Assembly: GCA_023139225.1 (NCBI GenBank)
Contig: JAGLNZ010000358.1
Coordinates: 1-5,749 of the forward strand
Direction: 5' to 3'
Origin: Desulfobacula sp.
GTDB taxonomy: Bacteria; Desulfobacterota; Desulfobacteria; Desulfobacterales; Desulfobacteraceae
Length of the DNA: 5,749 nt
The notes under the pieces were generated by a model that saw only the letters and a list, made by a program, of their open reading frames with translations, did no database searches and had not been told where the DNA came from. A program made the translations under genes and the position numbers. Positions 1 through 5,749 of the stretch are shown piece by piece. How positions within the stretch are numbered: the stretch's first letter is position 1; every line of letters begins with the position of its first letter.

Positions 1-1517
1 ATATCATTAATGGTTACAAGAAGCACTTCCTCGTCCGAATATCTGGATATAGACACCCACATGTCAACATAGATGTAACTGTCATTTTGAATATAATGCT
101 TTACCTTGCTTATCTCCCGGCCCGATTTCATCTTTTTGACGAGTTCTATTTTTTCTGTTTTAACAAAAAAATCGGAAAATAATTTCTTTAATAAAATCTT
201 TCGGGAATACCCGTAAACTTCAACTGCCTTAATATTACAGTCAAGTATCTCACATGTTTTATTATCCACCACAAACACGGGATTTGAAATATTATTGAAT
301 ATGGCATGATACTTTTCCTCCGACCGCTGCAATTCCCTTTCAAGCCTGCGCCTTAGAGTAACATCAACACTCATCTCCATGGCTGCAACCACGTTTCCTT
401 CAGCATCCATCACAGGGGAAGTAATAAACATCCAATAATTTTTTTCTCCATTCTTTCCCATCCCTTCGGCTTCACCGTAATGGGATTTTCCATCAACAAA
501 GGTCTTTTCAACCGGGCAGTCAAAACATTTTTCATCCAGACCTTTGTAAGCATCATAACAATGGGATCCTGGTTTTGGATCAAATCTGTCTTTAAATACC
601 TTATTCCATCTTAACAACCTGTAGTCTTTGGCCTGGACCGTAATCATGCAGGGAGCCGTTTCAAAAAGTGCCTGGTATTCATTCCTCTGCTTTCTCAACT
701 CTGCCTGGTCCAGACCAATCTGGGTTCCCATCTTTTTTATGGCTGTACCAAGAAGTCCGATTTCATAATCGTTTCCAATATCAATCTTCTCATTGTAATT
801 ACCTTCTGCAATCTTCCGGGTCCCATCAATCAGCTTAATGATCGGCTTTTTGACAAAAAATAAAATAGAAAGAAAAATAATCACTGAAGTGATTAAAATG
901 GTGGAAAGAGCAAGCTTTATAATCCCTTTTTCAATTTTCAATATCTCACGGTCTGTCTGCTCAAGGGAGACGACCACATCAAGTGATCCCAGTATTGTTT
1001 GATGCTCAGGATGGAAATGGCACTCAGTGGCACAGCCGGGCTCGTTGCAGATAGGTTGGGCCATTCCTAAAAGCCTGTAGCCTTTTTCGGATCGAAAAAA
1101 CCGGGTTCTTTGCTGCAAGTTGATCCGGATCGGCGGCGGCTCCTGTTTGTGACAGATATCACAGGCCACTTCCTTGATATCAACAATTTTATCAATCTCT
1201 TGCTTTTGATTGGTGAATTTTATCTGACCCTCTTTATTGTATATCCTGATAGTTTCTATTTCCGGCTGGGTGGCAATATTATTAATAATTTGTGTAATAT
1301 CATCCCTGGAATTGAGCATCATGGCATAATGAGTGCCAAGCTTTATGGAGCTTGTCAGCCTGTCTGTATTGGCAATCACGTTTTTCATAATCTGGGTTTT
1401 AATATTATTAATATTAAAGTAAGTCCAGGCAGATATGGAAAGGCTAACCGTCAACCCGACAGTAATAATCAGCTTTGAGACAAGGCTGTGTTTGAGATAT
1501 TTAATAAAATCATTCAT
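1..1517 (-). CDS. Membrane-bound PAS sensor with haem-c-type periplasmic domain, probably a histidine kinase (3' end outside window)
   Basis: The first 505 codons of a signalling protein are visible; the frame is open to the left edge. Reading order: transmembrane segment at about 16-34; extracytoplasmic loop 35-197; second transmembrane segment about 198-221; HAMP about 223-275; PAS about 279-392; second PAS from about 399 to the edge. The loop contains a CDICH haem-c motif (C119-H123) and a second motif, CNEPGCATECHFHP, holding a CX3CH (C162, C166, H167) with an extra C157 and H169. It then closes with LGSLDVVVSL before membrane segment two. This layout is familiar from redox or ligand sensors of anaerobic Desulfobacterota. 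The output is most likely a histidine kinase, but a cyclase cannot be excluded because no H-box or GGDEF is in view. The ATGA overlap with hdrB implies translational coupling and a shared transcript. The receiver on HdrA is a candidate phosphorylation target. Confidence 0.88.
   Translation of the reverse strand, partial: MNDFIKYLKHSLVSKLIITVGLTVSLSISAWTYFNINNIKTQIMKNVIANTDRLTSSIKLGTHYAMMLNSRDDITQIINNIATQPEIETIRIYNKEGQIKFTNQKQEIDKIVDIKEVACDICHKQEPPPIRINLQQRTRFFRSEKGYRLLGMAQPICNEPGCATECHFHPEHQTILGSLDVVVSLEQTDREILKIEKGIIKLALSTILITSVIIFLSILFFVKKPIIKLIDGTRKIAEGNYNEKIDIGNDYEIGLLGTAIKKMGTQIGLDQAELRKQRNEYQALFETAPCMITVQAKDYRLLRWNKVFKDRFDPKPGSHCYDAYKGLDEKCFDCPVEKTFVDGKSHYGEAEGMGKNGEKNYWMFITSPVMDAEGNVVAAMEMSVDVTLRRRLERELQRSEEKYHAIFNNISNPVFVVDNKTCEILDCNIKAVEVYGYSRKILLKKLFSDFFVKTEKIELVKKMKSGREISKVKHYIQNDSYIYVDMWVSISRYSDEEVLLVTIND
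341..683 (-). other. First PAS domain with a three-cysteine cluster
   Basis: Residues about 279-392 of the sensor fold as a PAS domain (NEYQALFETAPCMITV at the start, AAMEMSVDVT at the end). Within it lies C320 (GSHCYD), followed by C331 and C334 (KCFDCP) and then KTFVDGK. The spacing C-x10-C-x2-C with a following proline, in a cytoplasmic PAS domain, suggests a metal or iron-sulfur site or a thiol switch. The ligand is unknown. Confidence 0.65.
927..1415 (-). other. Extracytoplasmic sensor loop with CXXCH and CX3CH motifs
   Basis: This segment codes for residues 35-197 of the sensor, between the two membrane spans. CDICH (1149-1163) is a canonical c-type haem attachment motif. CATECH (1017-1034) has one extra residue between the cysteines, and the following HFHP could supply a further ligand. 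Covalent haem would require export and cytochrome c maturation, consistent with a periplasmic location. The likely stimulus is redox potential or a small haem ligand; this is inferred, not seen. Confidence 0.72.
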
Positions 1518-1527
1518 ATTGCCTTTT
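1514..1527 (-). promoter_or_regulatory. hdrB stop / sensor start overlap with weak ribosome binding site
   Basis: The sensor ATG (1517-1515) overlaps the hdrB TGA (1516-1514) as ATGA. The only upstream purine stretch is AAAAGG, 4 bp before the ATG. Reinitiation by ribosomes finishing hdrB is the likely way the sensor is translated, which would tie its dose to the complex. Confidence 0.75.
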
Positions 1528-2380
1528 GAGTCAATGCCCCTGTATTTGAAAGATTTAAATCCATTCTGACATCGTTTTGACTTTTTCCCATGGCAAGTCC
1601 TAAAAATTGCGGAAGGAAAAGAATGGGTATTTCTAGATCAATACCTTGTTTTTGCGATATCTTTTTCTGGCTGCTTTCAAGGTTCATCTGGCACATGGGA
1701 CATACCGTTAAAATGGCATCCGCTCCTTTTGCAGACTTTAAAATTCTTCCCACAAGCGCCATGCCGGCTTCCGGTTTTGTGCTGGTATTGGATGCGCCGC
1801 AGCACTGCCCCCCCATATCCCATTCAAAAACCCGGGCTCCTGTTGCCTGTATCAAGGCATCCATGGAATGAGGATCTTCGGGATCATCGAAAACACTAAA
1901 GGGCCGCAGACACTGACACCCATAATAGGGTGCGATGGTAAGGTCTGACATTCTATTTTGAGATATCTCTTTAATTTGCTCGATATCCACATCATTTGAC
2001 AGAACATCCAAAAGGTGTCTGACGGTCACATCCCCCTTTAAAACAAGATCTTCTTGAGCAAGCGCAGCATTAATTTTTCCTAAAAGATTCTTGTCCTTTT
2101 TTATGGCCTCTTCGGTCTTTTTAAGATTCAAATAGCAGGCACTGCAAGGTACAAGGATCTGTTTTGAATCATTCATTTTCTCTGCAAGGGCAAGATTTCT
2201 TGCCGGAAGCACATAGGATAACAGCAGGGCTTGAGACTCGGCTGCAGTGGCCCCGCAGCAGGTCCAGTCCTCAATCTCCATAAGCTGACTGCCTAAAGCT
2301 TCCAATAATACTTTTGTAGAAATATTATATTCAATAGAAGTACCTTCCAATGAACAGCCCGGGTAATACAAATATTTCAT
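1514..2380 (-). CDS. hdrB: HdrB-like subunit with two CCG domains
   Basis: This is the likely catalytic, disulfide-reducing subunit of the HdrABC-type complex. In characterised HdrB, two CCG domains hold non-cubane 4Fe-4S clusters that cleave the CoM-S-S-CoB heterodisulfide. Bacteria lack that substrate, so another thiol, disulfide or electron acceptor is implied. The protein has 288 residues from the ATG at 2380, beginning MKYLYYPGCSLEG as is usual for HdrB. Domain one has C9, C41-C42-G and C79-x-x-C82. Domain two has C155 (YYGCQC), C193-C194-G and C227-x-x-C230 (CPMC). Both sets are complete. An in-frame ATG at 2419 would add 13 residues inside hdrC; it is rejected because GGAGGG lies 5 bp before the ATG at 2380. 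The stop overlaps the start of the sensor gene (ATGA). Confidence 0.93.
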   Translation of the reverse strand: MKYLYYPGCSLEGTSIEYNISTKVLLEALGSQLMEIEDWTCCGATAAESQALLLSYVLPARNLALAEKMNDSKQILVPCSACYLNLKKTEEAIKKDKNLLGKINAALAQEDLVLKGDVTVRHLLDVLSNDVDIEQIKEISQNRMSDLTIAPYYGCQCLRPFSVFDDPEDPHSMDALIQATGARVFEWDMGGQCCGASNTSTKPEAGMALVGRILKSAKGADAILTVCPMCQMNLESSQKKISQKQGIDLEIPILFLPQFLGLAMGKSQNDVRMDLNLSNTGALTQKAI

Positions 2381-2381
2381 C

Positions 2382-2927
2382 TTATCCCTCCAGTTCTGCC
2401 ACTTTTTCAAATAATGCATCCAGCTTTCCTTTGCCGCCGGACGGGAGTTCAGGTCTAATTTTCCCTTTTGCCAGCAGCTTGAGTCCTAGAGATGCATAGC
2501 CAAATGGAATCACAGGATTTTTCATTGAAATAAAATAATGGGTCATAAATTCCATTTCCCTGACCCTTCCATGTTTTTTCACACTGTCCAAAAAAGCTTT
2601 ATAAAAAAGGGAAGAACTCTTAAACTTTTTTAATTTTAATTTTGACGCAGCTTGTTTTAAAAGACTCATGGCATTGGTCAGCTCAAGTCCTCTTGGGCAC
2701 CTTAAAGTGCAGTAATAGCAGGATGAACACATGATAAAGGATTTGCTTGAAAAAAGTGCATCTATATGATCCGTCAGCAACAACCGCCACATGTGCCTGG
2801 GCGTAATATCCATAAATTCAATATTCGGGCAGGAAGCCGTACAGGTGCCGCATTGAATGCATGTTTTAATCATCTCCTTGACCGGCTCGATCTGTTTCAA
2901 CAAAAGTTCATTGTTTGCCTGGCCCAT
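2382..2927 (-). CDS. hdrC: HdrC-like 4Fe-4S subunit of a heterodisulfide-reductase-type complex
   Basis: This is a small soluble iron-sulfur protein that relays electrons from HdrA to HdrB. With the ATG at 2927 it is 181 residues, a normal HdrC length. It has two ferredoxin-type motifs, CIQCGTCTASCP (C23, C26, C29, C33) and CSSCYYCTLRCP (C67, C70, C73, C77), spaced as in HdrC. The helical C-terminal half is basic and has no membrane span, which argues against the membrane-bound DsrM/HdrE type. The start was chosen because a good purine-rich Shine-Dalgarno sequence precedes this ATG; a TTG at 2957 would add ten residues, has no such site and abuts the preceding stop codon. The gene lies 30 bp after hdrA, and its stop is 1 bp before hdrB. 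Its substrate partner cannot be told from sequence. Confidence 0.92.
   Translation of the reverse strand: MGQANNELLLKQIEPVKEMIKTCIQCGTCTASCPNIEFMDITPRHMWRLLLTDHIDALFSSKSFIMCSSCYYCTLRCPRGLELTNAMSLLKQAASKLKLKKFKSSSLFYKAFLDSVKKHGRVREMEFMTHYFISMKNPVIPFGYASLGLKLLAKGKIRPELPSGGKGKLDALFEKVAELEG
2386..2391 (-). promoter_or_regulatory. Ribosome binding site of hdrB
   Basis: GGAGGG lies 5 bp before the ATG at 2380 and inside the last codons of hdrC. It fixes the hdrB start and rules out the upstream in-frame ATG. The overlap suggests translational coupling of hdrC and hdrB. Confidence 0.85.
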
Positions 2928-2929
2928 AA

Positions 2930-2940
2930 CCTTTCCCCTT
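2930..2940 (-). promoter_or_regulatory. Ribosome binding site of hdrC
   Basis: The purine run AAGGGGAAAGG ends 2 bp before the ATG at 2927, with the GGGG block 7 bp away. It supports this ATG over the TTG at 2957. It lies within the 30 bp gap between hdrA and hdrC, which holds no room for a terminator. Confidence 0.75.
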
Positions 2941-2957
2941 TTTATTATTTCATTCAA

Positions 2958-5749
2958 TCACGACAATGCCATATCGATTACATCAAGCATCTGACGTATG
3001 TCAAGCCCCTCTAAAACAGCAGAACCGCTTGGACAGACAGCCGCACACACACCACATCCCTGGCAGGCAGCAGGATCAACCACAATTTTTTCCTCCAGGC
3101 TGTCAACAAATCGGGCACCATACGGACAGGTATCAACACACATCTCACACATGCTGCAAGTCGCCGTCCGGGTGGCGGCAACAATTTTTCCTGATACCAG
3201 GCGTTCATGGGAGAGAATTCGTATGGCCCTGATGGCACAAGCCTGTGCAGAAGCGACAGCCTCTTCAATGGTACACGGTTTTAACGACAGTCCACAGGAA
3301 AAAACCCTGTAGTTCATACTGTCCACAGGTCGAAATTTTGAATCTGCTTCCTTAAAAAAATGGAATGTATCCAGTGCTGCGCCATATTGATCTGCCAGTG
3401 TCTTTGGAAGATCCGGAACAATCCCGGTTGCATGAATAACACAATCGGCTTCAATCTCCACAGGCATATCAAGCAGTAAATCACGGGTTTTGACAAGAAC
3501 ACCATTTTCATGAATTTTAGTTATGGGTTTGTCTGAAGGATCATACTGGAAAAAAAGAACGCCGCAATTTTTCGCCTTTATATAGTATTCCTCAAAAAAC
3601 CCATAGCTCATCATATCCCTGTAAAGAATATAAACCTGGATATCGGGATTTTTTTCTTTAAGAAAAAGTGCATTTTTCAATGCCCTGACGCAACATACCC
3701 TGGAGCAGTAATTGTGCTTTTCATCCCTTGTTCCGGAGCATTGGATCATTACAACGGTTTTAAGTTTTTCAGGGTCAATCTTTTGGTCTTGAACAGCAAT
3801 TTCAAATTCTTTCTGGGTCACCACTTTTTTTATGGGATCATCCACGGTCAGCGCAAGTGGCACCTGGCTTCCCCCTGTTGCCAAAATCGTCACCCCGTGA
3901 AAAATTGTTTCGCTTGATTCCTTTGATTCTTTATCTTTTTCTAAAAGAGTGGCAAATTCTCCCGGACGCTGTACAACGCTTTTTACCTTTGTCTTTTTGT
4001 GGATCATGATATGCTCATGGGATTCAAGCTGTTTTATTTTTTCGCTCAGATATGCCTGGACATCCAGGCCGTCAACAGTTTTTTCCATCCACAATAAATT
4101 GCCGCCAATGGACTCATCCCTTTCAACCAGATCCACATGATATCCGCAGTCAGCAATCGACAGGGCTGTGGTGATGCCTGCTATACCACCGCCAATGACC
4201 AGGGCATTCTGATTGGATGCTACTCTTTCACTTGGTACGGGATTTTTAAACCTGGCTTTTGATATCAGAATCTTTAACTGCCTTTTGACCTGCCCGGTCA
4301 TTTGAGAGATTTGTGAATCTGGATATCTTTTTAAAATAGAAATAATATCAAGGGTTTCCACAAGACTTGGATGAAGTCCTGTGGCCTTTCCAAGTTCCTT
4401 AATCTTTTGTTTTTGAATACAGGGCAGGCATGCTCCCAGAACAAGCCGGTTGGGGTTTGTTTTTTCAATCATATCAATTAACGACTGCCACCCTTCATCC
4501 GTGCAGAGCTTATCTGTTATTTCAACGGATTCATTTTCCGGAATCCTGCTAAAATCCGTTTGTATGGTTTCAAGATCAAGCTTTTGAGAAATATCATTGC
4601 CGCAACTGCACAGCACCGTTAAAATTCTTGGATTTTCCCTGGCCAAAACCCCTATATCATTCAAATCGGCTGCGGTCGTATCAATTGGCTTTTTCCCTGC
4701 CTCGTGCATAATTTTACAAGCACCAAGGGCTGCGGCTGATGCACAGGTAACGGAGTCACTGATATCTTTGAGCCCGGAAAGAGACCCACCGGACAAAATC
4801 CCTTCCCTTGATGTCTTGATCATTGAAAAAGGTTCTGTTGTAATAAATCCCCATTGATTGGTTTCAATACTGTTTTTAGATGCAAGATCCGTCATCTGTT
4901 TATTCGGCCTCTGGCCTGTTGCCAGGACAACCAGATCAAAATCATCCTCATGAACATTTCCCTGGATATCCACATACCTTGCCAAAAGACTTGTGTCATC
5001 TTTTTGGGAATCTTCATCAAGGGAATGAATCCTTGCCCTGATAAACCTGACCTGGTTCTCTTTTTCGGCTTTTAGTCTATACTCATCAAAAGATTTTCCA
5101 AAGGTTCTCATATCCATGTAAAAAAGTGTGGCTTCAATATCCGGACCAAACTTTTCTTTAGCAAGGATCGCCTCTTTTATGGAAATCATGCAGCAGACAG
5201 AGGAACAAAACTGGGTACCTGCCTGAACATCCCGTGATCCCACACATTGGAACCAGGCAATCTTTCGCACGGGTTTACCGGTTTTCGGATGAGTCAACAG
5301 GCCTTTGCCCGGCCCGGTACCGCTAATGAGCCGTTCAAACTCCATCCCGGTGACAACCCCCGGCAGAACACCATAACCATAAGGATTTTTCCCAAGCTGA
5401 GGCCTGAAAAATTGTGTGCCACCGGAAAGAATCAGGGCATCTACCTGTTCAACCCTTCCTTCGGCAATTTCAAACTCATGGTAGACTTTTAATGCCATGG
5501 AAATCAAAACATCCGGGTCAAAGGGTTTGGTCAGATAATCAAGTGCCCCCTTTTTCATGGCATCCACAGCTGAGTCAACGGCTGCATAAGCTGTCATCAT
5601 GATGACACACAGATCATCATTTATTTGTTTTGCCTTTGCTAAAAGCTCGACACCATCCATGCCCGGCATCTTGATATCCGTCAGCATCATATTAAACACC
5701 TGGGCGTCCATCAGCTCAAGAGCGTTTTGTCCTGAATCCGCCGTTGTTA
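2958..5749 (-). CDS. REC-HdrA fusion: receiver domain joined to a tandem HdrA-like FAD/iron-sulfur protein (5' end outside window)
   Basis: This is the flavoprotein of a heterodisulfide-reductase-like complex; HdrA proteins carry FAD and 4Fe-4S clusters and pass electrons to HdrC and HdrB in the cytoplasm. The frame is open to the right edge: twelve codons before the first ATG (5711) still read as receiver sequence, so that ATG is internal and about 40 residues are missing. Numbering from it: receiver domain 1-80, with LTDIKMPGMDG (probable phospho-Asp D12), T40 and K62; truncated HdrA module about 88-340, with FQCVGSRD and C156, C169, C173, C174; HdrA N-terminal-type domain about 360-470, with C368, C370, C403, C428, C431; FAD motif GGGIAG at 507-512, E530 and ATGG; second FQC-like block (MIQCSGTRD) with C658, C669, C673, C674; two CxxCxxCxxxC sites, C852-C862 and C883-C893. 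The stop lies 30 bp before hdrC. HdrA-family assignment is very secure. The electron donor and acceptor are unknown. QmoB is less likely because no MvhD-type domain is seen. Confidence 0.93.
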   Translation of the reverse strand, partial: TTADSGQNALELMDAQVFNMMLTDIKMPGMDGVELLAKAKQINDDLCVIMMTAYAAVDSAVDAMKKGALDYLTKPFDPDVLISMALKVYHEFEIAEGRVEQVDALILSGGTQFFRPQLGKNPYGYGVLPGVVTGMEFERLISGTGPGKGLLTHPKTGKPVRKIAWFQCVGSRDVQAGTQFCSSVCCMISIKEAILAKEKFGPDIEATLFYMDMRTFGKSFDEYRLKAEKENQVRFIRARIHSLDEDSQKDDTSLLARYVDIQGNVHEDDFDLVVLATGQRPNKQMTDLASKNSIETNQWGFITTEPFSMIKTSREGILSGGSLSGLKDISDSVTCASAAALGACKIMHEAGKKPIDTTAADLNDIGVLARENPRILTVLCSCGNDISQKLDLETIQTDFSRIPENESVEITDKLCTDEGWQSLIDMIEKTNPNRLVLGACLPCIQKQKIKELGKATGLHPSLVETLDIISILKRYPDSQISQMTGQVKRQLKILISKARFKNPVPSERVASNQNALVIGGGIAGITTALSIADCGYHVDLVERDESIGGNLLWMEKTVDGLDVQAYLSEKIKQLESHEHIMIHKKTKVKSVVQRPGEFATLLEKDKESKESSETIFHGVTILATGGSQVPLALTVDDPIKKVVTQKEFEIAVQDQKIDPEKLKTVVMIQCSGTRDEKHNYCSRVCCVRALKNALFLKEKNPDIQVYILYRDMMSYGFFEEYYIKAKNCGVLFFQYDPSDKPITKIHENGVLVKTRDLLLDMPVEIEADCVIHATGIVPDLPKTLADQYGAALDTFHFFKEADSKFRPVDSMNYRVFSCGLSLKPCTIEEAVASAQACAIRAIRILSHERLVSGKIVAATRTATCSMCEMCVDTCPYGARFVDSLEEKIVVDPAACQGCGVCAAVCPSGSAVLEGLDIRQMLDVIDMALS
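3012..4631 (-). other. Second, complete HdrA module with C-terminal double 4Fe-4S domain
   Basis: Residues about 361-900 (from the ATG at 5711) have the order of a stand-alone HdrA. First comes a cysteine-bearing N-terminal domain (VLCSCG, then GACLPC). A thioredoxin-reductase-like FAD fold follows, with GGGIAG, VERDESIGG and ATGG. Next is the paired-cysteine block MIQCSGTRD / YCSRVCC and the YRDMMSYG strand, and last the C-terminal ferredoxin-like segment CSMCEMC...CP / CQGCGVC...CP. This module is the likely site of flavin chemistry. The inserted ferredoxin domain found between the two FAD halves in archaeal HdrA is not seen here, so it has fewer clusters than that type. Confidence 0.85.
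4692..5450 (-). other. First HdrA module, N-terminally truncated (lacks the FAD Rossmann motif and inserted ferredoxin)
   Basis: Residues about 88-340 (counted from the ATG at 5711) match the second half of an HdrA flavoprotein module. It begins at the strand that normally reads like VGAIIVATG (here VDALILSGG). It continues through YGYGVLPGVVTGMEFERL, FQCVGSRD, FCSSVCCM and FYMDMRTFGK to the closing GGSLSGLKDISDSV. The upstream parts of a normal module are absent: the N-terminal cysteine domain, the GxGxxG dinucleotide motif and the inserted ferredoxin domain. The receiver domain stands in their place. FAD binding by this half is therefore doubtful. It may serve as a nucleotide-binding, structural or partner-docking domain. 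Confidence 0.8.
5472..5749 (-). other. Receiver (REC, CheY-like) domain at the N-terminus of the HdrA fusion, partial
   Basis: Receiver domains accept a phosphoryl group from a histidine kinase on a conserved aspartate. The visible part has the classic order: a TADSGQNALELM helix, a beta strand ending in the acceptor Asp within LTDIKMPGMDG, the VIMMTAYA strand with the switch threonine, then GALDYLTKPF with the conserved Lys-Pro. The acidic pair near the N-terminus lies outside the window. The last helix (DPDVLISMALKVYHEFE) runs almost directly into HdrA sequence (VDALILSGG) without a long linker. No DNA-binding or ATPase output domain follows, so the flavoprotein itself would be the output. 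Confidence 0.93.

Noticed and set aside
1110..1478. Plus-strand open frame of 122 codons
   Set aside because: It lies wholly antisense to the sensor's periplasmic loop and first membrane segment, which have clear motifs. The plus-strand protein has no recognisable domain.
2381..2419. Longer HdrB start at the ATG at 2419
   Set aside because: It would overlap the end of hdrC by 38 bp and add 13 residues not typical of HdrB. The ATG at 2380 has a strong ribosome binding site and gives the usual MKY-YYPGCS start.
2928..2957. Longer HdrC start at the TTG at 2957
   Set aside because: It is a rare start codon directly abutting the hdrA stop with no clear Shine-Dalgarno sequence of its own, while the ATG at 2927 has a good one.
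3011..3268. Alternative minus-strand frame of 85 codons within the HdrA C-terminus
   Set aside because: It is out of frame with the double ferredoxin motif encoded by the same DNA, has no recognisable domain, and is a shadow of the real gene.
5709..5711. ATG at 5711 as the true start of the HdrA fusion
   Set aside because: The frame stays open upstream and encodes normal receiver sequence (TADSGQNALEL), so this ATG is internal and the gene begins outside the window.
2958..5749. QmoAB or QmoABC assignment
   Set aside because: There is no MvhD-type domain, no membrane-bound C subunit, and the gene set A-C-B with two CCG domains in B fits soluble HdrABC better.

Overview
The window looks like part of an anaerobe's energy-metabolism operon, most likely from a sulfate-reducing or related Desulfobacterota bacterium (Desulfobacteraceae-like). 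This placement is an inference from three things: soluble HdrABC-type genes, a two-module HdrA, and a PAS sensor whose extracytoplasmic loop carries c-type haem-binding motifs. The DNA is moderately AT-rich and densely coding. All four genes lie on the minus strand, so the operon reads from right to left.

Layout in transcription order: (1) 5749-2958, a large HdrA-like flavoprotein, open at the right edge. Its N-terminus is a response-regulator receiver (REC) domain instead of the usual HdrA N-terminal region. Behind it come a truncated HdrA module, a complete HdrA module with a FAD-binding motif, and a C-terminal pair of 4Fe-4S sites. (2) 2927-2382, an HdrC-like protein with two 4Fe-4S motifs. 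(3) 2380-1514, an HdrB-like protein with two CCG domains. (4) 1517-1, the first 505 codons of a membrane-bound sensor: two membrane segments, a periplasmic loop with CXXCH and CX3CH motifs, HAMP, and two PAS domains. It runs off the left edge before any catalytic domain.

Gene spacing is very tight: 30 bp, then 1 bp, then an ATGA overlap. The four genes therefore probably form one transcript, whose promoter lies beyond the right edge. I saw no promoter, terminator, RNA gene, repeat array or mobile element, and there is no intergenic gap longer than 30 bp.

Working model (inference): HdrA, HdrC and HdrB form a cytoplasmic complex that moves electrons from the FAD and 4Fe-4S sites of HdrA through HdrC to the CCG-domain cofactors of HdrB, where a disulfide or another acceptor is reduced. 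The unusual part is that signal transduction is built into this complex. The flavoprotein has a receiver domain with an apparent phospho-acceptor aspartate, and the last gene encodes a sensor that probably reads redox state or a small ligand through covalently bound haem. This suggests a two-component system that controls a redox enzyme directly by phosphorylation and not by transcription. The sensor's catalytic domain and the start of the receiver are both outside the window, so the link is unproven.
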